In this document: positions 8,288 through 16,564 of the stretch, in pieces
How positions within the stretch are numbered: position 1 is the stretch's first letter
How the letters are laid out: each line of letters begins with the position of its first letter
NCBI GenBank assembly: GCA_900549415.1
Contig: URNX01000022.1
Coordinates: 1 to 52,287, forward strand
Length of the DNA: 52,287 nucleotides
Direction: 5' to 3'
Source: an uncultured bacterium
GTDB taxonomy: Bacteria > Verrucomicrobiota > Lentisphaeria > Victivallales > UBA1829
Program-made: the position numbers and the translations under genes
The notes under the pieces: generated by a model
Database searches by the model: none
What the model was told of the DNA's origin: nothing
Seen by the model: only the letters and a program-made list of their open reading frames with translations

Positions 8288-8653
8288 ATGGTCCAAATGC
8301 AAACCAATATGGAAGTTGCCGACAACTCCGGAGCGAAACGCGTGACCGTCATTACGGTTCTCGGCCAGAAGCGCCGTTGTGCAAAGATCGGTGACATTGT
8401 GACTGCGGCTGTCAAGGAAGCTATCCCCGGCGGCGCTGTCAAGAAGGGCGACGTCGTCAAGTGCGTCATCGTCAGAACCGCTGCGAAGATCCGCCGCGAA
8501 GACGGCTCCTACCTCAGATTCGATGCCAACGCGGCTGTTGTGATCGACGATCAGAACAACCCGAAGGGCACCCGTATCTTCGGTCCTGTCGCCCGCGAAC
8601 TTCGCGAGAAGAACTTTATGAAAATCATTTCGCTTGCTCCGGAGGTGCTCTGA
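8288..8653 (+). CDS. rplN: 50S ribosomal protein L14 (uL14)
   Basis: 121 residues, MVQMQTNMEVADNSGAKRV onward, then KGDVVKCVIVRTAAKIRREDG and GPVARELREKNFMKIISLAPEVL at the end; every L14 block is present. CAGGAGAT precedes the start. The TGA stop overlaps the ATG of rplX by one base. Confidence 0.97.
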   Translation: MVQMQTNMEVADNSGAKRVTVITVLGQKRRCAKIGDIVTAAVKEAIPGGAVKKGDVVKCVIVRTAAKIRREDGSYLRFDANAAVVIDDQNNPKGTRIFGPVARELREKNFMKIISLAPEVL

Positions 8654-8925
8654 TGTTTTCTGAGAAATGCGCGAAATCCTATCACGTCAAAAAAGGCGAC
8701 GTGGTGGAAGTACTGAGCGGCGTGTGGAAAAAAGAGACCGGCAAGATCATCGCCGTCATCAAGAAGACGGACCGTGTCGTTCTTGAGATCCAGAGCGTCC
8801 CCGCTGAAAAGCAGGCGGAACGTCTCGGCAAGAAGACCGTCAAGAAATCCCAGGCGAACCCGAAGGGCGGACTTGTGGACAGAGCGGTGTCGGTTCATGT
8901 TTCTAACGTCAGGAAGAAAGACTGA
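8653..8925 (+). CDS. rplX: 50S ribosomal protein L24 (uL24)
   Basis: 90 residues from the ATG overlapping the rplN stop (TGATG), with GGAGGTGC inside rplN as ribosome-binding site. A KOW motif (VKKGDVVEVLSGVWKKETGK) is followed by NPKGGLVDRAVSVHVSNV, the L24 RNA-binding segment. About 10-15 residues shorter than most L24 proteins at the C-terminus. One of the two assembly-initiator proteins of the large subunit. Confidence 0.92.
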   Translation: MFSEKCAKSYHVKKGDVVEVLSGVWKKETGKIIAVIKKTDRVVLEIQSVPAEKQAERLGKKTVKKSQANPKGGLVDRAVSVHVSNVRKKD

Positions 8926-8945
8926 TTACAGATCGGAGAACAATT

Positions 8946-9482
8946 ATGCCTGACATGAAGAAAAAATACAACGAAGAAGTGGTTCCGGCTCTCAAGCAGA
9001 AGCTCGGCATCACCAATATTATGCAGGTGCCGAAGCTCCAGAAGATCGTTCTGAGCACCGGTATCAGCTCCAAAATGGAAAAAGACGCGATGGCTGAGGC
9101 CAGAACGCATCTTACCGCTCTTGCCGGACAGGCTCCTGTCACCTGCAAGGCGAAAAAGAACGTTGCCGGATTCAAACTCCGTGTTGGAATGCCGGTCGGC
9201 CTGATGGTCACGCTCCGCGGCAAAAAGATGTACGACTTCCTCGACCGTTTCGTGCACAACGCTCTCCCCCGTGTGAGAGACTTCCGCGGCGTTCCGAACA
9301 AGGGATTTGACGGTGTCGGAAACTACAACCTCGGCGTGCCCGATGTTTCCATCTTCACCGAAATTGACCTCGAAAAGATCAAATATCCCCTCGGACTTAA
9401 CTTAACAATGGTAACCAGCGCAAAGACCGATGCAGACGCCAAAGAGCTGCTCACTATGCTGGAAATCCCGTTTGCGCGCTGA
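8946..9482 (+). CDS. rplE: 50S ribosomal protein L5 (uL5)
   Basis: 178 residues. VPKLQKIVLSTGI, GQAPVTCKAKKNVAGFKLR, LPRVRDFRGVPNKGFDGVGN and the C-terminal DADAKELLTMLEIPF are the L5 signature blocks. It binds 5S rRNA. The ATG at 8946 follows GGAGAACAATT. The final residues (IPFAR) replace the more common GmPF(K/R). Confidence 0.97.
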   Translation: MPDMKKKYNEEVVPALKQKLGITNIMQVPKLQKIVLSTGISSKMEKDAMAEARTHLTALAGQAPVTCKAKKNVAGFKLRVGMPVGLMVTLRGKKMYDFLDRFVHNALPRVRDFRGVPNKGFDGVGNYNLGVPDVSIFTEIDLEKIKYPLGLNLTMVTSAKTDADAKELLTMLEIPFAR

Positions 9483-9495
9483 AGGAGAATAGAAA

Positions 9496-9681
9496 ATGGC
9501 TAAGAAAAGTCTTATTGCCAAGCAGAAACGCGGAAGTAAGTTCGCCGTGCGAAACTACAACCGCTGCCAGGCTTGCGGCAGACCTCGCGCATACATCCGC
9601 AAATTCAAGCTTTGCCGTCTTTGCTTCCGCGAACTGGCCCTCACCGGTCAGATCCCGGGCATCGTCAAGGCAAGCTGGTGA
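9496..9681 (+). CDS. rpsN: 30S ribosomal protein S14, zinc-binding form (uS14)
   Basis: 61 residues with two CxxC pairs (Cys24/Cys27 in RCQACGRP and Cys40/Cys43 in LCRLCFRE), so this is the short Zn-containing type, not the 100-residue zinc-free form. LALTGQIPGIVKASW is the standard ending. AAGGAGAAT precedes the ATG. Confidence 0.96.
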   Translation: MAKKSLIAKQKRGSKFAVRNYNRCQACGRPRAYIRKFKLCRLCFRELALTGQIPGIVKASW

Positions 9682-9700
9682 TGAAAGGTGGGCTTAGAAA

Positions 9701-10093
9701 ATGAGTATGCAGGATCCCATATCTGATATGCTGACACGTCTGCGCAATGCAGGAATGTCTTCCCAGAAGGAAGTCGTCATGCCCGCATCCAAGATGAAAG
9801 CCGCGATCGCCAAGGTCCTCCTTGACGAAGGCTACATCGCCGGATTCCACGTCGATGGCGACGTCAAGAAAACCTTGACAATCGAACTCAAATATTACAT
9901 GCGTCGTCCGGTTATCGAAGGCTTGGAAAGAGTAAGCAAGCCCTCCTGCCGTCTCTATTGCGGCAGCAAGGAGATTCCGCGCGTCAAGGACGGACTGGGC
10001 ATTGCGATCCTTTCCTCCCCGAAGGGCGTCCTCAGCGGCAAAGATGCACAGAAACAGAATGTCGGCGGAGAAGTTCTCTGCTACGTCTGGTGA
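9701..10093 (+). CDS. rpsH: 30S ribosomal protein S8 (uS8)
   Basis: 130 residues. DPISDMLTRLRNAG at the N-terminus and GLGIAILSSPKGVLSGKDA near the end are the S8 signature (the usual ISTSKG appears as LSSPKG), and it finishes GGEVLCYVW as expected. In other bacteria S8 is the translational repressor of the spc operon; no target hairpin was examined in detail here. Confidence 0.96.
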   Translation: MSMQDPISDMLTRLRNAGMSSQKEVVMPASKMKAAIAKVLLDEGYIAGFHVDGDVKKTLTIELKYYMRRPVIEGLERVSKPSCRLYCGSKEIPRVKDGLGIAILSSPKGVLSGKDAQKQNVGGEVLCYVW

Positions 10094-10111
10094 TGAAACG
10101 AGGTATTGAAG

Positions 10112-10642
10112 ATGTCTAGAATCGGAAATAAACCGGTTGAATTCACTCCGGATGTGAAAATCGCTGTCGTCGACGGTGTCGTCAATGTCGAGGGCAAGCT
10201 CGGCAAGCTCTCCTTCGCGATTCCCCAGGATATCGCGGTGGAAGTCGAAGACAAGCTTGTCCATGTGAAGTGCCTCAAGGAGAGCGCCAACGCCCTCCAC
10301 GGTCTCACCAGAAGCCTCATTCACAACATGGTCGTCGGCGTTTCCAAGGGTTACAGCAAGGAACTCCAGATCGTCGGCGTCGGTTACAAAGCCGCGCTCG
10401 CCGGAAACAAGCTGACCCTCAACCTCGGTTACTCCCACGCGATCGAGTACATCGTTCCGGAAGGCGTCAAGCTGACCGTGACCGACGGCGTCAAGATCGT
10501 TGTTGCAGGACCTGACAAGCAGCTCGTCGGCGAAGTCGCCGCACGCATCAGACGTTACAAGAAGCCGGAACCCTACAAGGGCAAAGGCGTTCGTTACTCT
10601 GACGAGCATGTTGTGATCAAGCCCGGTAAGACCAACGCGTAA
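10112..10642 (+). CDS. rplF: 50S ribosomal protein L6 (uL6)
   Basis: 176 residues from the ATG at 10112 (MSRIGNKPVEF, the standard start); a TTG two codons upstream is unlikely. ACGAGGTATT gives the ribosome-binding site. LHGLTRSLIHNMVVGVSKG and PEPYKGKGVRYSDEHVVIKPGK are the paired L6 blocks. Confidence 0.96.
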   Translation: MSRIGNKPVEFTPDVKIAVVDGVVNVEGKLGKLSFAIPQDIAVEVEDKLVHVKCLKESANALHGLTRSLIHNMVVGVSKGYSKELQIVGVGYKAALAGNKLTLNLGYSHAIEYIVPEGVKLTVTDGVKIVVAGPDKQLVGEVAARIRRYKKPEPYKGKGVRYSDEHVVIKPGKTNA

Positions 10643-10661
10643 TTGAAAGGGTTTGGATCGA

Positions 10662-11018
10662 ATGAAAACAGCAAAAGAAAAAAGAATCAAACGTCACATC
10701 CGCGTTCGCGGTAAAGTCTCCGGCACCGCCGCAAGACCCCGTCTCTGCGTCAGCATGACGGCGAACAACATGTACGTTCAGTTTATCGATGACGAAGCGG
10801 GCAAGACTCTTGCTTCCGCTTCCACGCTCGGTGCGGACTTCAAGGCTCTCAATCTGAAGCGCAACGTTGAAGCCGCCGCGGCTCTCGGCAAGCTCGCCGG
10901 AGAAAAAGCCGTCGCAGCAGGCATCAGCGCAGTGGTTTTCGATAGAAGCGGTCACAAATATCACGGCAAAGTCAAAGCGCTGGCGGATGCCGCCCGCGAA
11001 GCCGGATTAAAGTTCTAA
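10662..11018 (+). CDS. rplR: 50S ribosomal protein L18 (uL18)
   Basis: 118 residues from ATG 10662 (MKTAKEKRIKRHIRVRGKVS). ARPRLCVSMTANNMYVQFIDDE and VVFDRSGHKYHGKVKALAD are typical of this 5S rRNA-binding protein. The stop TAA overlaps the ATG at 11018, but the next gene more likely starts at 11030. Confidence 0.95.
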   Translation: MKTAKEKRIKRHIRVRGKVSGTAARPRLCVSMTANNMYVQFIDDEAGKTLASASTLGADFKALNLKRNVEAAAALGKLAGEKAVAAGISAVVFDRSGHKYHGKVKALADAAREAGLKF

Positions 11019-11029
11019 TGGAGTTGAAC

Positions 11030-11584
11030 ATGACAATCGAAAAACAGAATATCGAACAGGAAGCCAATGTCGAGGAAATCGACCTCTCTTCCGTTCAGCC
11101 GGCAGCCGCTCCCGCCGGCGAGATGGAAGAGCTCGTCCTCAGCATCAACCGCTGCTCCAAGGTTGTGAAAGGCGGCCGCAACTTCTCCTTCGGCGCTCTC
11201 GTCGTCGTCGGTGACAGAAACGGCAAAGTCGGCTACGGCTACGGCAAGGCCAACGAAGTTTCCGATGCGATCCGCAAGGCGCAGGAAGCTGCCAAGAAGC
11301 ACCTCGTGACCATCCCGCGTTTCGGAACCACCATTCCGCACTCGGTTCTCGTCAAGTACAGCGGCTCCAAGATCCTGCTCCGTCCCGCTTCCGCCGGTAC
11401 CGGTATCATCGCCGGCGGCGCCATGCGCGCGGTTCTCGATCTCGCGGGTATCGTTGACGTTCTCGGTAAATCCCTCGGCTCCGGCAACCCTGCCAACGTC
11501 GTCAAGGCGACCTTCAAGGCCATCGAACAGATGCGCTCCAAACAGGACGTCCTGCTCAAACGCGGCATTGCCAAAGCTGAATAA
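11030..11584 (+). CDS. rpsE: 30S ribosomal protein S5 (uS5)
   Basis: 184 residues from ATG 11030, which has GGAG 6-8 nt upstream; the ATG at 11018 lacks such spacing. An acidic extension of about 35 residues (IEQEANVEEIDLSS...) precedes the usual EELVLSINRCSKVVKGGRNF. The loop VGYGYGKANEVSDAIRKA and AGTGIIAGGAMRAVLDLAG are the S5 hallmarks. Involved in decoding accuracy at the mRNA entrance. No L30 gene follows. Confidence 0.95.
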   Translation: MTIEKQNIEQEANVEEIDLSSVQPAAAPAGEMEELVLSINRCSKVVKGGRNFSFGALVVVGDRNGKVGYGYGKANEVSDAIRKAQEAAKKHLVTIPRFGTTIPHSVLVKYSGSKILLRPASAGTGIIAGGAMRAVLDLAGIVDVLGKSLGSGNPANVVKATFKAIEQMRSKQDVLLKRGIAKAE

Positions 11585-11598
11585 GAAGGAGTGTTGAC

Positions 11599-12042
11599 AT
11601 GAAATTGCACGAACTTACTCCGACCCCCGGTTCCAAAAAGCGCCGGCAGAGAGTCGGCAGAGGCGACGGTTCCAACTGGGGCGGAACCGCCGGACGCGGT
11701 CACAAGGGACAGAAGTCCCGTACCGGCGCCGCCATCCGCCACCACTTTGAAGGCGGTCAGACCCCGACCTTCCGCAGAATTCCGAAGCGCGGCTTCAACA
11801 GCGGCATCAAGGAAGTCTGCGAGGTCGTCAACGTCGCGACCCTTCAGGAGCTCTTCGAGGCCGGCGCGGTCGTCGATGAAAACGCCCTCCGCATGGCGGG
11901 TATCGTCGGCAAGGCCGATGCTCCCCTGAAGATCCTCGGAAACGGCGAGATCTCCAAGGCGCTCACCGTCAAGGCAAACAAGTTCTCCGCATCCGCCAAA
12001 GCGAAAATCGAGGCGGCAGGCGGAACCTGTGAAGTCATCTGA
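11599..12042 (+). CDS. rplO: 50S ribosomal protein L15 (uL15)
   Basis: 147 residues. MKLHELTPTPGSKKRRQRVG, then GGTAGRGHKGQKSRTGAAI, and FEGGQTPTFRRIPKRGF, all standard. It begins 14 nt after rpsE with AAGAAGGAG upstream. In most bacteria rpmD (L30) lies between S5 and L15; there is no room for it here. Confidence 0.96.
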   Translation: MKLHELTPTPGSKKRRQRVGRGDGSNWGGTAGRGHKGQKSRTGAAIRHHFEGGQTPTFRRIPKRGFNSGIKEVCEVVNVATLQELFEAGAVVDENALRMAGIVGKADAPLKILGNGEISKALTVKANKFSASAKAKIEAAGGTCEVI

Positions 12043-12111
12043 GCTCCGCTCGGATAACTTTTCCCGCTTCGTTCTTATTCACGAGGCAATCCGGTTTCCC
12101 GGAATCAGCGT

Positions 12112-12136
12112 CCGGTTCTCCTCCGCGGAGAACCGG
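12112..12136 (+). promoter_or_regulatory. Hairpin in the rplO-secY gap
   Basis: CCGGTTCTC / GAGAACCGG, a perfect 9-bp stem with a 7-nt loop, no T-run. The 140-nt gap is by far the longest inside the ribosomal cluster, so this may be an RNA processing site or a control element for secY. Function is inferred only from position. Confidence 0.45.
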
Positions 12137-12182
12137 CGCAGTTCAAGAACCGGTTTGACCGTTTTAAAAGGGGACAGCTAAG

Positions 12183-13553
12183 ATGCTTTCCGCGTTCTTA
12201 AACGCTTTCAAAATCAAAGAGCTGAGAAACAAGATTTTGTTCACAGCCGGCGTGATTGTGCTTTGCCGTATTGCGGCAAACATTCCATGCCCGGGTGTCG
12301 ATACGAAAAATCTGAAAACATACTTTGACAGCTTCGGTGCGGATTCCGCCGCCGGGCAGTTCATGGGTATGTTTGATCTTTTCAGCGGCGGCGCTTTGCA
12401 GCAGTTCGCAATCGGAGCGCTCGGTATCATGCCGTACATCTCCGCATCCATCATCATGCAGCTGCTCGTGCCGGTCGTTCCGTCTCTTGAAAAGCTTTCC
12501 CGTGAAGGGGAAGTCGGGCGGGGAAGAATTAATCAGTATACGCGTTATCTGACCATTTTGATCTGTATCGTTCAGGGTGCAATGGCGGCTGTCGCCATGA
12601 CCACTCCGAGCAACCTCGGTCTGCCCGCTCCCGATCCGGCGTTCCCGCTGGTGACAAATCCGGGCTTCGGTTTCATCGCCATGTCCGTATGCATTCTTAC
12701 CGCCGGAACCATGATTCTTGTCTGGCTCGGCGAACGCATCACCGAACACGGCATTGGTAACGGTGTTTCCATCATCATCACCATTAACATCATCGAGCGC
12801 CTTCCGCAGGCTCTCGCCGGACTGTATGAAATGATGATCAGCGGAGCCACTGCCGGAGGCGGACGTTTCCGTCCCGTGCATCTCCTGATCCTCCTCATGC
12901 TCTTTGCGGTTGTCACGGCTCTTACCGTGATTCTCACGCAGGGACAGAGACGCATTCCGATTCAGATGGCGAAGAAGATTATCGGAAGCAAAATGACCGG
13001 CGGAAGCACATACATCCCGCTGAAAGTGAACTTCTCCGGCGTCATGCCGATCATTTTCGCCGGCGCGATCCTGATTTTCCCGGGCGTTCTGCTCCGGGCA
13101 ATTCCGGTTCAGTCGATACAGAGAATGTCCGCATACTTTAATCATGACACCTACACATACATGGTATGTTATGGAATCCTGATTCTGCTGTTCTCCTATT
13201 TCTGGGTTGCCAATATGTTCAACCCGATTCAGGTGGCGGACAATCTGAAGAAGGAAGGCGCCTACATCCCGGGTATCCGCCCCGGAAAGCCGACTTCCGA
13301 CTTCCTGGACTATTCCATGACACGCATCACTTTCGCCGGAGCCCTGTTCCTGCTCGGCCTCGCGATCCTCCCGATGCTGCTCTACAAATGGTTCCGCATC
13401 CCGTACAACGTCGCGTCCTTCTTCGGCGGCACAAGCCTGCTGATTATCGTCGGCGTGACGATCGACACCTTGAGTCAGATGGAGTCGCACCTCGTAATGA
13501 AAAATTACGACGGATTCCTCAAGCGCGGAAGGCTCAGAAGCCGCAAAGGCTGA
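12183..13553 (+). CDS. secY: Preprotein translocase channel subunit SecY
   Basis: 456 residues, ten predicted membrane spans. Blocks typical of SecY are FSGGALQQFAIGALGIMPYISASIIMQLL (spans 2), ITEHGIGNGVSIIITINI, and GQRRIPIQMAKKIIGSK followed by GGSTYIPLKVNFSGVMPIIFA. The last is the cytosolic loop and span 7 of the channel. The ATG at 12183 follows AAAAGGGGACAGCTAAG. It ends the ribosomal cluster; the usual followers (adk, map, infA, S13, S11, rpoA) are absent and a terminator stands directly behind. Confidence 0.97.
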   Translation: MLSAFLNAFKIKELRNKILFTAGVIVLCRIAANIPCPGVDTKNLKTYFDSFGADSAAGQFMGMFDLFSGGALQQFAIGALGIMPYISASIIMQLLVPVVPSLEKLSREGEVGRGRINQYTRYLTILICIVQGAMAAVAMTTPSNLGLPAPDPAFPLVTNPGFGFIAMSVCILTAGTMILVWLGERITEHGIGNGVSIIITINIIERLPQALAGLYEMMISGATAGGGRFRPVHLLILLMLFAVVTALTVILTQGQRRIPIQMAKKIIGSKMTGGSTYIPLKVNFSGVMPIIFAGAILIFPGVLLRAIPVQSIQRMSAYFNHDTYTYMVCYGILILLFSYFWVANMFNPIQVADNLKKEGAYIPGIRPGKPTSDFLDYSMTRITFAGALFLLGLAILPMLLYKWFRIPYNVASFFGGTSLLIIVGVTIDTLSQMESHLVMKNYDGFLKRGRLRSRKG

Positions 13554-13571
13554 TTAACATTCCGCAGAAAG

Positions 13572-13597
13572 GCCGCTCGCAAGAGCGGCTTTTTTTT
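13572..13597 (+). terminator. Intrinsic terminator after secY
   Basis: GCCGCTC-GCAA-GAGCGGC followed by eight T. A GNRA-type loop, textbook rho-independent terminator. Confidence 0.93.
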
Positions 13598-13619
13598 GCT
13601 CTGTTTCCGGGTATATCCG

Positions 13620-14606
13620 TCATGATGGCTGAATTTGCCGCGGAGCGGCACAGCTTTTGCGGCGGATGAGTATGGAGGAGACCAGCGCATCGGGGGGTGT
13701 CGTATGGTTTTCAACCATCGTCGTGAGCATATCCAGAGCACAACGGGCGAGTCCGGCAAAATTGACGGCAAGCGCGGTCCGCGGCGGATCAAGATACGCA
13801 GAGACTCCGTCAAATTCCCAGTCAATGACGGACACGTCATCCGGAACGGAAATACGGAGTGTGTGAAGCGCGGCATTGAGCTGCAGCGTGTGCCGGGAAT
13901 TGACGCAGATGAATGCGGTACATCCGTCATTGACGGCGTTTCTGACGGCGCTGAGCATGGCGTCGGGTGAGTTTTGGTCGAGAAAAATGCCTTGGCGTTC
14001 CGGGGATTCAACACCATAATCACGCATGAGAGCAAGGAAGCTTCCCCAGCGGTGAGTGAGTTTTTTCTCCTCTGCGTCGCGGCCCTCCAGGGAGAGAAAA
14101 CGGATATCGCGGTGTCCGAGTTCCCGGAGGTGGCGGATTGCGAGATTCAAGGAGGCTTTGCTGTTGACGTTGCAGGAACAGATGTTGTGCAGATGATCGG
14201 ATTTTCCGTTGATCCAGACGATGGGAAGCGGATAATACTGGGTCAGAGTCTGAGGCTCCGGATTGGAAAGAATGAGGAGTCCGCGAATGGGGCGCGGTTC
14301 ATTTTCCATATTGAATTTTTTCCAGATCGCTTCCAGATGAAGCCCGCGCTTTTCGATTTCCTGAAAGACTGCGGCGAAGAGCTCGGCGTAGTAGCCGTTT
14401 GCATCGCGTGCGGTGAAGCCGAACAGGACGCCGACGTTCCATCTGCCTGAAGCGGGGCGCATGTCATAACCGAGTTCCCGTGCTGCGGCGAGCACCTTCC
14501 GGCGCGTGTCGAGTCCGATCCTTGCATCTGAATTCATTACACGCGAGACGGTCGATTGCGACACTCCCGCCGCCTTGGCCACATCGCGCCCGTTGACCTG
14601 TTTCAT
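13620..14606 (-). CDS. LacI-family transcriptional regulator
   Basis: 328 residues. The N-terminal helix-turn-helix is VNGRDVAKAAGVSQSTVSRVM and the hinge region follows (DTRRKVLAAARELGYD). The remainder is a periplasmic-binding-protein-like sensor domain (LHNICSCNVNSKASLNLAIRHLRELGH, TAFICVNSRHTLQLNAALH, DVSVIDWEFDG). It is divergent from the deleted GH113-like gene, so it probably once controlled that sugar-degrading gene and perhaps the GH5-like gene. AAAGGAG precedes the ATG. The effector is unknown. Confidence 0.9.
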   Translation of the reverse strand: MKQVNGRDVAKAAGVSQSTVSRVMNSDARIGLDTRRKVLAAARELGYDMRPASGRWNVGVLFGFTARDANGYYAELFAAVFQEIEKRGLHLEAIWKKFNMENEPRPIRGLLILSNPEPQTLTQYYPLPIVWINGKSDHLHNICSCNVNSKASLNLAIRHLRELGHRDIRFLSLEGRDAEEKKLTHRWGSFLALMRDYGVESPERQGIFLDQNSPDAMLSAVRNAVNDGCTAFICVNSRHTLQLNAALHTLRISVPDDVSVIDWEFDGVSAYLDPPRTALAVNFAGLARCALDMLTTMVENHTTPPDALVSSILIRRKSCAAPRQIQPS

Positions 14607-14627
14607 TTTTTGCTTCTCCTTTCAGGA

Positions 14628-14655
14628 ACTATACTTCTTAAAACTTCTTTTTCAA
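14628..14655 (-). promoter_or_regulatory. Promoter of the LacI-type regulator
   Basis: On the minus strand TTGAAA (14655-14650), 16 bp, TATAGT (14633-14628), 22 bp before the start codon. Confidence 0.55.
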
Positions 14656-14710
14656 GAGATATTTGCATATTTTGATTCATAATTATGCATGAAAAACGGC
14701 TCTTGAGGTA

Positions 14711-14738
14711 TTGCTTTTTTGAGGTTTTCGGGTATAAT
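14711..14738 (+). promoter_or_regulatory. Promoter of the GH113-like remnant
   Basis: TTGCTT (14711-14716), 16 bp, perfect TATAAT (14733-14738), then AAGGAGG at 14750 and ATG at 14761. The signals look intact although the gene is not. Confidence 0.65.
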
Positions 14739-14760
14739 GACAGAGAAACAAGGAGGTTTT

Positions 14761-15099
14761 ATGGGACCGGATTATTTTTTCAAAGGCGTTACGTTCGGCT
14801 ACTATGCACGGAACGGGTATTTTTCGTCGGAGGCGGCAAGATGCGAGGCGGAAACGGCGTCAATGCGTCCGTACTTCTGGAACAGCGGTAAAAAGTACGA
14901 CGGCGAAGAGCAGGCAAACTATCTGGCGGCAGTGATTCGCGCGTTCTCGGCGGAGCCGTGGTGGGGCGGGCTGCTCTGGTGGAAGTGGGACGAGCAGAAT
15001 TACCGTCCGCAGTTCCACGACGATCCCGCCGGTGACAAGGGATTCACGATTGACGGGAAGCCCGCCGCGCAGGTGATGAAGCGCTGGTGTGAAGAGTGA
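14761..15099 (+). pseudogene. GH113-like glycoside hydrolase, internally deleted
   Basis: 112 residues from an ATG with a perfect AAGGAGG. The first 35 residues (FKGVTFGYYARNGYFSSEAA) read as the first beta-strand and helix of GH113-type TIM-barrel glycosidases. The text then passes directly to a C-terminal barrel end (RPYFWNSGKKYDGEEQANYL, then WWGGLLWWKWDEQNY). About 200 residues carrying the catalytic glutamates are missing, with the frame kept. It cannot be an active barrel. The family call is from memory of the sequence pattern. Confidence 0.6.
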
Positions 15100-15111
15100 G
15101 AGGTGCCGGAA

Positions 15112-16560
15112 ATGAGATTGTTGTCATGTTTGATCCTGTTATTTTTCGTCTTTTCGGTGACGGGGGCGTCGCCGGAAAACAGTTCTCCTGCGGAAAGCTG
15201 CGGGAGTCCATATAAAATTCCAAAGCAAAGGAAAGCTGCTATGAAAAAATTTATTGACATCAGTCCGGTCGATTCGCGGTATTTTGCGGATGCAGAAGGA
15301 AAAACGTATCTTCCGATCGGGTGCAACCTCAGCTTCTTCCGCGGCTCGGAGGACGTGCCGGAAGAGACAGTGCTGGAAACTTACCGGACCTGGATGACAA
15401 ATTTTGCGCAGAACGGCGGAAACTTTATCCGCATCTGGCTCGGAGTTCCCTTCTTCAATGTCATGCCGGAACGGGTTGGTGAATACGATGAGCGCGCAGT
15501 TTCGCATATCCGGTATATTGTCGGTTTAGCGGAAAAACTCGGACTGCGCATTAAATTCACTCTCGAACACTTCCGTTCCATCCGCAAACAGAATGAGGCG
15601 GAATCCTTTCCCGGAGTTGTCCGGTTCAACAATCCGGTCTATATCGGGATGGCGTCGGACATGCATGAGTACATGAATTCACCGGAATGCCGGAAAGCGT
15701 ATCTGGACAAGGCGCGTTTTCTCGCAAAATGCGGATTCGGCGATTCGCCCGCAGTGATTGCGTGGGAGCTCTGGAATGAAATCAATGCCGTCGCTCCTCT
15801 TGAAGACTATGCGCCGTGGAGCGATTATATGATAGCGGAACTCAAACAGATTTTCCCGAAACAGATGATCGTTCAGAACCTCGGCAGTTTTTCCGGACGC
15901 GACAGTTACCGGAGTTACGACCAGCTCGCAGCCGTGAAGGGCAACGGCTGGATGCAGGTTCACCGTTACTTCGACCCCGGCGCAGAACTTGAGGTCTGCC
16001 GCGGGCCGATGGATATTCTTTGCGCGGATGCTGTCCGGGAATTGCTCGACCGTGCACCCGCGCGTCCTGCGATTCTCGCCGAGTGCGGCGCGGTGGAGAA
16101 GAACCATTCGCGTTATTCCGATCAGTATGCGGACGACTGTGAGGGACTGCTTCTGCATGACATGATTTTCGCCGCCTTCTTTGCGGGATCCGCCGGATGC
16201 GGACAGCCGTGGCACTGGGATCACATTTATATTGCCAAACACAATCTCTGGTACCACTTCAAGCGTTTTGCAAAGGCCGTGGAGGGGCTGGATCCTGCAG
16301 CGGAACATTTCCGCCCGTTCCGCACGGAGTCGCACCGCATGCGGATTTACGGTCTGCGCGGAACAGGAACGGTTCTGCTCTGGTTCCGCTCGAAAGACGG
16401 CGGCACGGCGGAGAACGAAAGCTTCTGGTTCGGCGGTTGCGGCACGGCGGAAATCTATTTTCCGCTGGAGGACCGCAGGGAGACGTTGAAGGTGGAAGAC
16501 AACGGCTGGTGCAATCTGCCCGCCATCAAACGCTCCGCGGTGATCCGGTTCGTGAGATAA
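15112..16560 (+). CDS. GH5-like (clan GH-A) glycoside hydrolase
   Basis: 482 residues from ATG 15112 with a signal-peptide-like start (RLLSCLILLFFVFSVTGA). The barrel holds NGGNFIRIWLGVPFF and AWELWNEINAV with the likely acid/base Glu near residue 223. ILAECGAVE carries the likely nucleophile Glu near 324. A short beta domain follows (TVLLWFRSKDGG). A second good start exists at 15241 (MKKFIDISPVDSRYF with AAAGGAAAG upstream), which would make a cytoplasmic protein without the leader; both could be used. It follows the GH113 remnant by 12 nt. Substrate unknown, a beta-mannoside or glucoside is plausible. Its stop is only 4 nt from the convergent manC stop. Confidence 0.75.
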   Translation: MRLLSCLILLFFVFSVTGASPENSSPAESCGSPYKIPKQRKAAMKKFIDISPVDSRYFADAEGKTYLPIGCNLSFFRGSEDVPEETVLETYRTWMTNFAQNGGNFIRIWLGVPFFNVMPERVGEYDERAVSHIRYIVGLAEKLGLRIKFTLEHFRSIRKQNEAESFPGVVRFNNPVYIGMASDMHEYMNSPECRKAYLDKARFLAKCGFGDSPAVIAWELWNEINAVAPLEDYAPWSDYMIAELKQIFPKQMIVQNLGSFSGRDSYRSYDQLAAVKGNGWMQVHRYFDPGAELEVCRGPMDILCADAVRELLDRAPARPAILAECGAVEKNHSRYSDQYADDCEGLLLHDMIFAAFFAGSAGCGQPWHWDHIYIAKHNLWYHFKRFAKAVEGLDPAAEHFRPFRTESHRMRIYGLRGTGTVLLWFRSKDGGTAENESFWFGGCGTAEIYFPLEDRRETLKVEDNGWCNLPAIKRSAVIRFVR

Positions 16561-16564
16561 CGCG

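Noticed and set aside
12198..13490. A 430-codon minus-strand frame
   Set aside because: Antisense of secY, charged low-complexity text.
14656..14700. TGCATA/TATGCA and TTCAT/ATGAA elements as a LacI-type operator
   Set aside because: Not a proper dyad with a central CG; spacing is too wide to support.
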